A DNA stretch of 40,845 nucleotides from Pseudomonas sp. GM78 (GTDB taxonomy: Bacteria > Pseudomonadota > Gammaproteobacteria > Pseudomonadales > Pseudomonadaceae). The DNA lies in the NCBI RefSeq assembly GCF_000282475.1, contig NZ_AKJF01000139.1, forward strand, positions 1 to 40,845, in the 5' to 3' direction. Shown one piece after another: positions 7,066 through 15,198 of this stretch. Below the pieces are notes generated by a model, which worked only from the letters and a program-made list of their open reading frames with translations, made no database searches and was not told the origin of the DNA. Positions within the stretch are counted from its first letter, which is position 1; each line of letters opens with the position of its first letter. The position numbers and the translations under genes were made by a program.

Positions 7066-8159
7066 GAACCTTCCCCTTGCGCCACCTCCACCCGCGCGGA
7101 CAGGCCCGGCACGATACGCCCCGGCAGTGGATTGTCGGCCAGGCGGATCTTCACCGGAACGCGCTGCACGACGCGCACGAAGTTGCCGGTGGCATTGTCC
7201 GGTGGCAGCAAGCTGAACGCCGCGCCACTGCCCGGCGCAAAGCTGTCGACCACGCCGGCCAGTGCCGCGTTGGGGTAGCCGTCGACCGTGATGCGCACGC
7301 GCTGGCCGGGGCGGATATGTTCGAGCTGGGTTTCCTTGAAGTTCGCCACGACCCACACATCGTTGACCGGCACGATATCGAGCAGGGAAACCCCCGGCGT
7401 CACGAAGCGGCCGAGACGGATCTGCCGGTTGCCGACCACGCCATCCACGGGCGCGCGCACCACGGTGTGCTCAAGGTCGATCCGGGCAAGCTCGCGTGCT
7501 GCCTCCGCCTGGGTTACGGCCGCCACCGCCGCCTCTCTTTGCGCGACAAACACGGCGATGTGTTGCTGCTGCGCCTCGACCGTTGCCGCCGCGGCCGATA
7601 CCGATGCGACGGCCCTGGATTGCGCGGTGCCTGTTTCATCCACCAGGGCCTGGCTGACCGCGTTGCTGACGATCAGTTTGCGGCTGCGCTCGTGGGTCTT
7701 GGTGGCCAGGTTCATGTCGGCGCTGGCCGAACGGCGCTGGGCTTCGGCCTGGCGGATCAACGCCCGTTGCAGCTGGATCTGCGCATCGACATGGCTCAGG
7801 CGCGCCTGGGCGGCGCTGACATTGGCCACTGCCTGCGCGAGTTTGGCGCGATAGTCGCGGTCATCGATGCGAAACAATACGTCACCGGCGCGCACGGCCT
7901 GGTTGTCCCCGACCTCCAGCGCCGTGACGTAGCCGGCCACCTTGGCGGCCAGCGAGGTGACGTCGCCGCGGACATAGGCGTTGTCGGTCGAGGTCACGCC
8001 GCTGGAAAATGCCATGACGCCCCAGGCCGCCACGACCACCACGGCGACCACACACAGCAAGACACCGAGGGTTTTGCGCTTGCTGCGCCGCACTACGACG
8101 GCTGGGATCCCGGTACTTGCACCGGCGGCGATGGCGGACTTGTCCTGGAGCGCGTTCAT
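7062..8159 (-). CDS. HlyD/EmrA-family membrane-fusion (periplasmic adaptor) protein
   Basis: 365 residues. A short cytoplasmic N-terminus and one membrane anchor (about 30-52) lead to the family motif STDNAYVRGDVTSLAAKVAGYV. Long Ala/Gln-rich coiled-coil arms follow (about 105-215). A second lipoyl half (TVVRAPVDGVVGNRQIRLGRFV) and a beta-barrel region (WVVANFKETQLEHIRPGQRV) complete the domain. It would connect the inner-membrane DHA2 transporter encoded by the overlapping downstream gene to a TolC-like channel. It stands 96 nt after the cupin gene in the same direction, so the whole run from 9464 down to 5461 is probably one operon. Confidence 0.9.
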   Translation of the reverse strand: MNALQDKSAIAAGASTGIPAVVVRRSKRKTLGVLLCVVAVVVVAAWGVMAFSSGVTSTDNAYVRGDVTSLAAKVAGYVTALEVGDNQAVRAGDVLFRIDDRDYRAKLAQAVANVSAAQARLSHVDAQIQLQRALIRQAEAQRRSASADMNLATKTHERSRKLIVSNAVSQALVDETGTAQSRAVASVSAAAATVEAQQQHIAVFVAQREAAVAAVTQAEAARELARIDLEHTVVRAPVDGVVGNRQIRLGRFVTPGVSLLDIVPVNDVWVVANFKETQLEHIRPGQRVRITVDGYPNAALAGVVDSFAPGSGAAFSLLPPDNATGNFVRVVQRVPVKIRLADNPLPGRIVPGLSARVEVAQGEGS

Positions 8160-8255
8160 TTTTGCATTTCCTGTGTTATGCCTGGAACTGCCGCAGCCAC
8201 CGGGCGGCAGCGCTGTGCCGCCCGGCTGTCGAGGGTACGTGAGCGGGTGACCGGC

Positions 8256-8669
8256 TCACTTTTCAAGAGGTGTCACCAGGGGCGTTTTATCGGTGTCGAG
8301 GACGAACACGGCCAACAGGCGTGCAGGTTCGGTGGCGCTGGCGTTGGCGCTGACTTCGTGCACGGAGCCCGGCTCCTCTACGAAGTTTTCGCCGACCTTG
8401 TAGATCTTTTCCGGCTGGCCTTTGATTTTGATGCGAAACGCACCTTCCAGAACCGTTGCATAGATGAAGGCGGTTTGCGGGTGGGTGTGGGCCGGCGAGG
8501 CGGCACCCGGCCCGTACTCGACGACCACGCCCTTCATGCTCTTGCCAGGAATGTTGGGAATGGGCCGGTCGAACACCACCGTCACCTTGCCGGCGGGTGG
8601 CTCGGCGGCCGACACCGCGCTGACCGACAGCGCGGCGAAAACCGCGGCCAATACAAATCGGCTAAACAT
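8256..8669 (-). CDS. Exported cupin-domain protein
   Basis: 137 residues with a signal peptide (about 1-21, ending VSA-A). It forms a single small cupin barrel with motif 1 residues His61, His63 and Glu75 (AHTHPQTAFIYATVLEG) and motif 2 His104 (PGSVHEV), a complete metal-binding set. Periplasmic single-domain cupins of this kind often lie beside stress or efflux genes. The reaction is unknown; binding of a small organic compound or a dioxygenase/isomerase activity is possible. It lies between the NmrA-like gene (42 nt upstream) and the efflux adaptor gene, so it is probably co-transcribed with them. Confidence 0.8.
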   Translation of the reverse strand: MFSRFVLAAVFAALSVSAVSAAEPPAGKVTVVFDRPIPNIPGKSMKGVVVEYGPGAASPAHTHPQTAFIYATVLEGAFRIKIKGQPEKIYKVGENFVEEPGSVHEVSANASATEPARLLAVFVLDTDKTPLVTPLEK

Positions 8670-8711
8670 GGCATTGCTCCTTCTTGATTGCGGATGGGGT
8701 GGCGCGCACCG

Positions 8712-9464
8712 TTAGCGGGTCGTCGACCGGGCGAGCCAGTCTTCAAAGCGGATTGCGCCCAGGCGTGCGTCCTTGCTGGCGGTCAGCGATCGATCGTCGA
8801 GCACCGAGCCGAAATAGCGCGCGTTGACGTCCGGCACGACCTTGCGGTGGTCCTGGGTTGCCCGCATGAAGCGCCTGGCCAGGTCGTCGGTCGGCATGGC
8901 CTCGGGCCCTGCGACTTCAACGGTGCCATTGACCGGGGCTGCCAGCACCACATCGGCCAGCGCCGCCACCACGTCGTCGGAGGCGATTGGCTGGATCAGC
9001 GCCGGCGAAACACGGATCTCCTCGCCAACGGCGAACGACTGGACGATGCCGCCGACAAACTCGAAGAACTGCGTGGCGCGCAGCAGGGTGTAGGGAATGC
9101 CGGAGGCCTTGATGAGGTTTTCCTGGGCGACCTTGGCCCGGAAGTAGCCGTTCTCCGGCAGGCGTTCAGTGCCGACTATCGACAGGGCCACGTGATGGCG
9201 AACCCCGGCCGCGGCTTCGGCGGCCAGCAGGTTACGGCTCGAGGTTTCGAAGAAATCCAGCACGGCCTGGTCTTCCCAGGACGGCGCGTTTGCGACGTCG
9301 ACCACCACATCGGCGCCATCCATCGCTTCGGCCAGGCCTTCGCGGGTGATGCTGTTCACCCCCGTGCTCGGGCTGGCGGCGAGCGCCTCATGGCCGCGCT
9401 CGCCGAGGGTTTTCACAAGTTTCGATCCAATGAGGCCGGAGCCTCCGATGACGACGATCTTCAT
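8712..9464 (-). CDS. NmrA/SDR-a-like NAD(P)-binding protein
   Basis: 250 residues. The N-terminal nucleotide-binding fingerprint GGSGLIGSKLV (about 7-17) is that of atypical short-chain dehydrogenases. The middle has HVALSIVGTERLPENGYFRAKVAQE, where Tyr and Lys hold the usual YxxxK-like places, and then SGIPYTLLRATQFFEF. This is typical of NAD(P)H-binding NmrA/SDR5-like proteins that act as quinone or flavin-linked reductases or redox sensors. The start at 9464 has GGAG seven bases upstream; an upstream extension to 9533 lacks one. It is the first gene of the minus-strand efflux operon and is divergent from the winged-helix/TPR regulator, which is its likely controller. Confidence 0.82.
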   Translation of the reverse strand: MKIVVIGGSGLIGSKLVKTLGERGHEALAASPSTGVNSITREGLAEAMDGADVVVDVANAPSWEDQAVLDFFETSSRNLLAAEAAAGVRHHVALSIVGTERLPENGYFRAKVAQENLIKASGIPYTLLRATQFFEFVGGIVQSFAVGEEIRVSPALIQPIASDDVVAALADVVLAAPVNGTVEVAGPEAMPTDDLARRFMRATQDHRKVVPDVNARYFGSVLDDRSLTASKDARLGAIRFEDWLARSTTR

Positions 9465-9571
9465 GGGCTTTCTCCACTTGTCGACGGCAACCATTGCGTC
9501 GGTGTAGAGAGATTGCCTGCGCGCGTGAGGCAAGTCCTTGCGCGGGGCTTGGGTTTGCCTTGGCGAAATCC

Positions 9572-9600
9572 TTAATTTACGTCCAAAGCTGCCGTATGAT
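9572..9600 (+). promoter_or_regulatory. Candidate sigma-70 promoter of the winged-helix/TPR regulator
   Basis: TTAATT (9572-9577) and TATGAT (9595-9600) are separated by 17 bp, giving a strong -10 and a weak -35. Transcription would start near 9607, upstream of the TTG at 9670. This supports that start and argues against the longer frame beginning at 9538. Confidence 0.4.
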
Positions 9601-9669
9601 CGGCATCACGTACTAATCGCCAGTCGCCTGGGACACGGAGTTGAAGGCGCTTCGCCAGGGGATTTCACC

Positions 9670-11247
9670 TTGCCATTCGCGTTTGAAGACTACGTGCTCG
9701 ATCAGGAGCGCCGGGAGCTGACCTGGCGCGGCCAGGTGGTGGCCGTCGGGCCGCAGGTCTTCGACCTGTTGCTGCTGTTCGTCAGCCATCCCGAGCGCGT
9801 GGTCAGCAAGGACGACTTGCTCGAGGCGGTGTGGAGCGGCCGGATCGTCTCGGAATCGACGATCACCAGCCACATCAATGCGGTGCGCAAGGCCATCGGT
9901 GACAGCGGCGAAGAACAGCGACTGGTGCGCACGGTCGCCCGCAAGGGCTACCGTTTCGTAGGGCAGGTCAGGGTCGACCATCGCGACCAGGCGCGGCCAC
10001 CTGACACCGAGCAACCCGCTGTCCTGAAGCCTGCGCCAGCCCTTGTCCTGCCGGACAAACCGTCGATCACTGTCCTGCCCTTCCAGAACCTGAGCGGCGA
10101 TCCCGAGCAGGAATACTTTGCCGACGGCGTGGTGGAGGACATCATCGCCGCGCTGTCGCGGATCCGCTGGCTGTTCGTCATCGCGCGCAACTCGAGCTTC
10201 ACCTACAAGGGCCAGGCGGTGGATGCCATGGGCGTCGGCCAGGCACTGGGCGTGCGCTACGTGCTCGAAGGCAGCGTGCGCAAATCGGCGAACAAGGTGC
10301 GCATCACCGGGCAGCTCATCGACGCCACGAGCGGCACGCATATCTGGGCGGAGCGATTCGAAGGCCTGCTCGACAATATCTTCGAGCTGCAGGACCAGAT
10401 TGCCGAAAGCGTCGTCGGGGCCATCGCGCCGCAACTGGAACGGGCAGAAATCGAACGCGCCAAACGCAAGCCGACGGAAAGCCTGGACGCCTACGACTAC
10501 TACCTGCGCGCCATGGCGAAGCTGCACAGCGGCAGCCGGGAAGCCATCGAGGAAGCGCTGCCGATGTTCTACACCGCCATCGAACTCGATGCGGAATTTG
10601 CTTCGGCCTATGGCATGGCTGCCTGGTGCCACTTTTGGCGCAAACTCAACGGCTGGATGGGCGATCGCCCGGCCGAGATCGCCGAGGGCATACGGCTGGC
10701 GCGCCTGGCGATATCGCTCGGGCGCGATGATGCCGTCGCGTTGACCCGCGGCGGCCATGCACTGAGCCACCTGGCCGGCGAAGTCGACGCCGGCATTGCG
10801 TTGCTCGACAGGGCGCGCCTGCTCAATCCCAACCTCGCCCCCGCCTGGTACCTGGGCGGCATCCTGCGCGCGCTGCACGGCGAAACGGACGCCGCGATCA
10901 AGGACTTGAACCATGCCCTTCGATTGAGTCCGCTGGATCCGGAAATGTTCAGGATGCAGGTCGGCATGTCCCTGGCGCACTTCTTTGCCGGGCACTTCGA
11001 TGAGGCTGCGCACTGGGCGGAAAAAGCCCTGGGCAACCTGCCCAGCCTGCTCCCCCCGGCGGTCCTGGTGGCGGCCAGTCATGCCCTGGGCGGGCGCATG
11101 GACAAGGCGAAACTGGCGATGCAACGCCTGCACGAACTCGACCCCTCGTTACGCGTCTCCAACCTCAAGGACTGGCTGCCGATCCAGCGGCCCGAAGATT
11201 TCGCCCGGCTCGCCGATGGCCTGCGGCTGGCCGGGCTGCCGGAGTAA
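9670..11247 (+). CDS. Winged-helix transcriptional regulator with TolB-like and TPR domains
   Basis: 525 residues from the TTG at 9670. Residues 1-98 are an OmpR/CadC-type winged helix (ending TVARKGYRFVGQV). About 130-250 is a TolB-like domain (PSITVLPFQNLSGDPEQEYFADGVVEDII), common in adenylate-cyclase-linked and HilA-like regulators. The remainder is a series of TPR repeats. There is no membrane segment, so it is a cytoplasmic relative of CadC/HilA. The start is a judgement: AGGGG stands eight bases before TTG 9670 and a candidate promoter lies between it and the longer TTG at 9538. It is divergent from the NmrA-cupin-efflux operon, which it probably regulates. The signal may be a ligand or protein held by the TPR domain. 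Confidence 0.82.
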   Translation: MPFAFEDYVLDQERRELTWRGQVVAVGPQVFDLLLLFVSHPERVVSKDDLLEAVWSGRIVSESTITSHINAVRKAIGDSGEEQRLVRTVARKGYRFVGQVRVDHRDQARPPDTEQPAVLKPAPALVLPDKPSITVLPFQNLSGDPEQEYFADGVVEDIIAALSRIRWLFVIARNSSFTYKGQAVDAMGVGQALGVRYVLEGSVRKSANKVRITGQLIDATSGTHIWAERFEGLLDNIFELQDQIAESVVGAIAPQLERAEIERAKRKPTESLDAYDYYLRAMAKLHSGSREAIEEALPMFYTAIELDAEFASAYGMAAWCHFWRKLNGWMGDRPAEIAEGIRLARLAISLGRDDAVALTRGGHALSHLAGEVDAGIALLDRARLLNPNLAPAWYLGGILRALHGETDAAIKDLNHALRLSPLDPEMFRMQVGMSLAHFFAGHFDEAAHWAEKALGNLPSLLPPAVLVAASHALGGRMDKAKLAMQRLHELDPSLRVSNLKDWLPIQRPEDFARLADGLRLAGLPE

Positions 11248-11251
11248 CCGA

Positions 11252-12145
11252 CTAAAACGCTACGCTCAGCTTGAGCCAGTACGCACTGCCATCGGGGCGG
11301 TTGCGTACCCGGGTTTCGTCTTGCCATTTGGCGGTCAGGAACCAGCCGCTCTTATTGGTGTACTTGATTGAAGGGCCAATGGCCAGGCTGCGGCTCTTGT
11401 TGTCCGGCAGCCGTTCGCCGTCCTGACGGTCATCGGTGGTTTGCCACAGGGTGTACCCCCCCACGCCCACCACCCAACCGTTACCCAGCCCCCAACCTGC
11501 GGAGTAATCCATGTGCAGGGCCTGGCCGGAGCGGTAGTCGGTGGCGGGGTTCTTGAAGTTGAAGTCGTACATGGTTTTCACGTCGACATTGAGACCGTCC
11601 GGATCGACGTATGCCAAGGCAATGACAGGCTGCAGCACCCAGTAGTTGCAGCCAATGTTGGCCAGGTCATCGCGATCGTATTTACCCGTGGGCGCGATGG
11701 TATCGACAGCGAAGATCGCGTGCATTTTGTCGCTGTAGTGGTAGCCCAGGGCGGGCGCAAGGATCATGTCGCCCAGACCGCGGTTGCTTTGCGATTGACC
11801 GTTGACACTGACCCTGAGATCCACCAGCGGTGCAATGACGTGGAAACCCAGCTGCCCGCCAAGAATTTGCTGCTCCGTGACCCAGATCAGGCGGCTGGCG
11901 ATGCTGTTGGCCCGCAGATCGAAATCCACCGGCAACTGCTCACCACCATTGCCGCGCAGGGCGTCGGCTTCGTAGTGGCTGACGAACAGTTGGCCATACA
12001 ATCCCGGAGGTGGCATTGCCCCCGCCATGTAGGTTTCGGCCCCCATCGCGTAGGGTGAAGCACCTCTCTCGCTGGCATGGCCCAGGCTACAGAACAGGCT
12101 CATGAACGTGAAACTGATCGGGATGAACAACGCTTGTCGATTCAT
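11252..12145 (-). CDS. Outer-membrane protein of the MetA-pathway/phenol-degradation family (SphA-like)
   Basis: 297 residues. It has a signal peptide (about 1-24, ending GHA), a glycine- and aromatic-rich beta-barrel, and a C-terminal Phe (YWLKLSVAF). The early sequence ASPYAMGAETYMAGAMPPPG is typical of the PF13557 family, found beside aromatic degradation genes and thought to pass hydrophobic substrates across the outer membrane. The start at 12145 has AAGAAGG upstream. It converges on the TPR regulator gene with only four bases between them. It is divergent from the iron alcohol dehydrogenase/amidase pair, which may use the compound it admits. Confidence 0.82.
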   Translation of the reverse strand: MNRQALFIPISFTFMSLFCSLGHASERGASPYAMGAETYMAGAMPPPGLYGQLFVSHYEADALRGNGGEQLPVDFDLRANSIASRLIWVTEQQILGGQLGFHVIAPLVDLRVSVNGQSQSNRGLGDMILAPALGYHYSDKMHAIFAVDTIAPTGKYDRDDLANIGCNYWVLQPVIALAYVDPDGLNVDVKTMYDFNFKNPATDYRSGQALHMDYSAGWGLGNGWVVGVGGYTLWQTTDDRQDGERLPDNKSRSLAIGPSIKYTNKSGWFLTAKWQDETRVRNRPDGSAYWLKLSVAF

Positions 12146-12568
12146 GCTTTAAACCTTCTTATTATTTTTGTTCGGGCGCACGGTTGAGCCCCGCGATAAT
12201 GTCGCAGTGTTTTACCCAGGGGAAACTTCGAGCGCTTTATAAAACCACTTTATAAAAATGTCACGCTAAAAAAGCCTGCCCAAGGCAATGCGACATAGCG
12301 CTGAACCCGCGTGACAGGTGCGCACCATCAGCTTTTTGGTCTTCAGAAAACGCCGTCAGAAAATGATTAAAAATTATATATATCAATAAGATACAACCTT
12401 AACCAATACACATGAAAAACAATAAACAACAACTACCCATAACTTCACACCCGTAACTTTTTCGATCATCCAAGACGTTGGACGCTATGTCCCTGGTTTG
12501 CGACTTGTCGCGATCCGGCCGATGCATCAGCCTCGATCCGTATTCAACAGCTATCCGGGTCAATAACA
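12146..12568. other. AT-rich divergent intergenic region, 423 bp
   Basis: There is no gene here. It contains a good minus-strand promoter (12236-12264). An AT-rich segment around 12360-12420 includes TTATATATAT and could hold the promoter of the iron alcohol dehydrogenase gene, but I cannot choose a convincing pair of hexamers for that strand. Confidence 0.5.
12236..12264 (-). promoter_or_regulatory. Sigma-70-like promoter of the outer-membrane protein gene
   Basis: Read on the minus strand, GTGACA and TATAAA are separated by exactly 17 bp, close to consensus at both hexamers. Transcription would start near 12229, leaving a leader of about 85 nt before the ATG at 12145. A second TATAAA lies inside the spacer. 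Confidence 0.55.
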
Positions 12569-13684
12569 ATGAATCAACTAACTTGCCTGCCACAGGACTC
12601 CGTCATTTGGGGCGAAAACATCCTGGCGACAGCCGTTTCCCGTTTTGCCGAGTATGGCATCGAGAGCCCGATCACATTCACGGTCACGCCGCTTACCGAG
12701 TTGAACGACACCTGCCTGCAACCGCACATCAAACAAGGGGTGGGGGTTTTTACCGAACTGCCTGCGCATGTGCCGGATGTCACGGTCGAGAAAGGCCTGC
12801 AGGCCTGCCTTCGTCTCGGAGCCAAGTCGATCATTGCCCTCGGTGGCGGATCGGTGCTCGACGCCGCCAAGGCCGTGTCGTATCGGCACCACCAGCAAAC
12901 CGGCCATTTCCTGCCCATCGCGGCACTGCCAACCACCCTGTCCGGCTCCGAGTTTTCGCACTATTTCGGCATTACCGAAACCGCTGGCCCGGAGAAATTC
13001 AAACGCAGCTACGCCATTCGCGAAACGACCCCGAAAGTGGTGGTGATCGACCCCGTACTGTTGCTCGATACTCCCCGCGCGCTGTTACTGTCCTCAGCGA
13101 TCAAGGGCATGGACCATGCGGTGGAAGGCATGCGCAAGGTGCGTACCGACCACCCCCACGCGATCATGTCCGCCAGCGGGTTGCAGCGCTTCTTCAACGT
13201 CCTTGAACGGTGGCCGGAAAAGCTCGAGACCCGCCGCGCCATTGACCACGGATTGGTCACCCGCCACGACCTGCTGCAACTGCAACTGGCCGCCTGGCAG
13301 TGTTACTTCTCGCCGGCGTCGGTGATTTACGGGCTGAGCCACCGCATCGGGCATATCCTGGGCGGCACTTTCGGCCTGCCCCACAGCGCGACTTCGTGCA
13401 TCACCCTGGCCCCGGTGATTCGTGCGTGTGCCGATTATTACGGAGCAAAGCTCGATATCCTGTCGCCAGCGCCCCGGGGGCTAGCCGCCGAGCAACTGGC
13501 TGAGCGGATCGCCAACCTGGTGGTCAGCCTGGGCTTGCCCAGTCGCATCAGCTGCTTCGACATCGATAAGTCGCAATTGACCAAAGTCGCCGAGCTGTTG
13601 AAAACCCATTATCCGAATGAGGTCGACGATCTGGGGGGGAATGCCTCGGCCAAACTTGACCTGCTGCTGGAGCGGCTTTGGTGA
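12569..13684 (+). CDS. Iron-containing alcohol dehydrogenase, maleylacetate reductase-like
   Basis: 371 residues. The NAD(P)-binding loop LGGGSVLDAAKAVSY (91-105) and PTTLSGSEFS (121-130) are typical of group III iron dehydrogenases. The metal site is represented by His183 (GMDHAVE), His258 and His262 (GLSHRIGH) and His272 (GLPHS). Length and motifs are closest to maleylacetate reductases, which reduce maleylacetate to 3-oxoadipate in hydroxyquinol and chlorocatechol pathways. No intradiol dioxygenase accompanies it, so another ketone or aldehyde substrate is possible. No good ribosome site precedes ATG 12569. Its stop overlaps the GTG of the amidase gene (GTGA), so the two are translationally coupled. 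Confidence 0.82.
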   Translation: MNQLTCLPQDSVIWGENILATAVSRFAEYGIESPITFTVTPLTELNDTCLQPHIKQGVGVFTELPAHVPDVTVEKGLQACLRLGAKSIIALGGGSVLDAAKAVSYRHHQQTGHFLPIAALPTTLSGSEFSHYFGITETAGPEKFKRSYAIRETTPKVVVIDPVLLLDTPRALLLSSAIKGMDHAVEGMRKVRTDHPHAIMSASGLQRFFNVLERWPEKLETRRAIDHGLVTRHDLLQLQLAAWQCYFSPASVIYGLSHRIGHILGGTFGLPHSATSCITLAPVIRACADYYGAKLDILSPAPRGLAAEQLAERIANLVVSLGLPSRISCFDIDKSQLTKVAELLKTHYPNEVDDLGGNASAKLDLLLERLW

Positions 13685-15027
13685 GCGCGCGCATTGCGGG
13701 TTTGCCTGAAGCGCTGCAAGCTTTGGCCAGCGGACGTATCAGCGCAACGGCATTGACCCGGCAAGCCTTGGACATCGCCCAAGCCGGCCAGCCGACACTC
13801 AATGCGTTCGCGAGCATTGCCCACGCCTCGGCGCTGCAAGCCGCTGCGTACAGCGACCGACGTTATGCCGCTGGCTGCCCACGGCCGCTGGAGGGCTTGC
13901 CGATCGGCGTCAAGGACTTGATCGATACCCAAGGCCTGGAAACGCGTTACGGCTCGGCCGCCTATCGGGGTCACGTGCCATCGGCCCACGCGCAGGTGGT
14001 GCAAACGCTGGTAGACCAGGGCGCAATCATCATCGGCAAGACCACCACCCATGAATTTGCCTGGGGGGTCACCACGGCCAGCCGTGAGTTCGGCAACACC
14101 CTCAATCCGCTCGATACCCACTGCATTCCCGGTGGCTCGAGCGGTGGTGCGGCGGCGGCGATCGCCTGCGGCGCCATCGCCGCGGGCCTGGGCACCGACA
14201 CCGGTGGCTCAGTGCGAATTCCGGCGGCGCTGTGCGGTGTAACCGGCTTCAAACCGACTTACGGCAGGTTTCCCACCGAAGGCATTTTTCCCCTGGCGCC
14301 CAGCCTGGATCATCCGGGGCTGCTCGGCGCTGGCGTGGCCGACGTCGTGCTGCTGGCGAGGGCCCTGGGCATTGCACTGCCCGATGCCACATCCTCGGTA
14401 ATGCCGCGCTTTGGTGTGATCCGCCAGATCGATCCGGTTCCTTTAAGTACAGAAGTGGCTGAAGCCTTCGAGCGGGCCGTAGGCAGTCTTGCCCGGGTTC
14501 ATGAGTGCGTCGAAGTCGATTCCGCCGGCCTGTTCGACGGTGCGTTCCAGGCCTTCGCCAACATTGTCCTGACCGAGGGCGCTGTGACGCACTTTTCGCG
14601 GCATGACTGGGACTTCATCAACCACCACTATGGCGCAGAGACCGTTGAACGGCTTGATCGGGCCAGGCGTGTGGAGATAAGCGATTACGCGAGCGCACAG
14701 ACAGTACGCCGACAACTCGGCGCAAGGCTCGGCCAGGTCATGGACGGCATTGACTATCTGCTGCTGCCCACCTGCCCCTGTACCGCGCCGCGCGTGGATC
14801 AAGCCACCCTGGGCATCGGCACCTGGCAAGGCACGGTACGCGAAGCGCTGATGACCTACACCGCGCCGTTCAATCTTGCTGGTTTTCCGGCGATCTCGAT
14901 TCCATTGCCCTGCCCGTCTGCGGACGGCCGCCTGCCTGCCGCGCTGCAAATAGTTGCTCGACCTGGAAACGATGGTGGCTTGCTGGGGATTGCGCTGACG
15001 CTGGAGTGGTTGCTGGCTAGCCGTTGA
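13681..15027 (+). CDS. Amidase-signature family hydrolase
   Basis: 448 residues from GTG 13681, which overlaps the previous stop by GTGA. The amidase-signature triad is complete: Lys78 (GVKD), cis-Ser153 (GGSSGG) and nucleophile Ser177 (GTDTGGSVRIPAA). The C-terminal region (TAPFNLAGFPAISIPL) is also typical. It hydrolyses a small amide; within the family this includes indoleacetamide, malonamate, allophanate and GatA-type reactions. GatB/GatC are absent, so it is not the transamidosome. Translation coupling to the maleylacetate reductase-like gene suggests the two handle one compound, perhaps an amide whose hydrolysis releases a dicarboxylate or keto acid. A dispersed repeat follows 29 nt later. 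Confidence 0.88.
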   Translation: MSARIAGLPEALQALASGRISATALTRQALDIAQAGQPTLNAFASIAHASALQAAAYSDRRYAAGCPRPLEGLPIGVKDLIDTQGLETRYGSAAYRGHVPSAHAQVVQTLVDQGAIIIGKTTTHEFAWGVTTASREFGNTLNPLDTHCIPGGSSGGAAAAIACGAIAAGLGTDTGGSVRIPAALCGVTGFKPTYGRFPTEGIFPLAPSLDHPGLLGAGVADVVLLARALGIALPDATSSVMPRFGVIRQIDPVPLSTEVAEAFERAVGSLARVHECVEVDSAGLFDGAFQAFANIVLTEGAVTHFSRHDWDFINHHYGAETVERLDRARRVEISDYASAQTVRRQLGARLGQVMDGIDYLLLPTCPCTAPRVDQATLGIGTWQGTVREALMTYTAPFNLAGFPAISIPLPCPSADGRLPAALQIVARPGNDGGLLGIALTLEWLLASR

Positions 15028-15055
15028 AAAATATGGGAGCAACTGGCGCTTGACC

Positions 15056-15192
15056 TGATCGTTCCCACGCTCTGCGTGGGAATGCATCCTGTGACGCTCC
15101 GCGTCGCCGTTGCGCACGGCTCACGTCATGCGCCGACAGCGGAACGCGGAGCGTCCCTGGCGGCATTCCTTTGCTGCGCATGGGAACGATCA
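15056..15192. repeat. 137-bp palindromic dispersed repeat of Pseudomonas type
   Basis: The ends TGATCGTTCCCA and TGGGAACGATCA are perfect 12-bp inverted repeats. A second perfect pair, GACGCTCCGCG/CGCGGAGCGTC, lies inside. The sequence GTTCCCACGCTCTGCGTGGGAA is widespread between genes in fluorescent Pseudomonas. It sits between the convergent amidase and LysR genes, where its folded RNA could end both transcripts. It carries no gene and is probably non-autonomous. Confidence 0.8.
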
Positions 15193-15198
15193 GATGCG

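Noticed and set aside
9613-11133. Minus-strand frame of 506 codons opposite the winged-helix/TPR regulator
   Set aside because: Its composition is that of a shadow frame, with no recognisable domain and no ribosome site.
15056-15192. Inverted repeats considered as an insertion sequence or CRISPR unit
   Set aside because: There is no transposase, no regular spacer series and no target duplication. It matches a known type of dispersed Pseudomonas palindrome.
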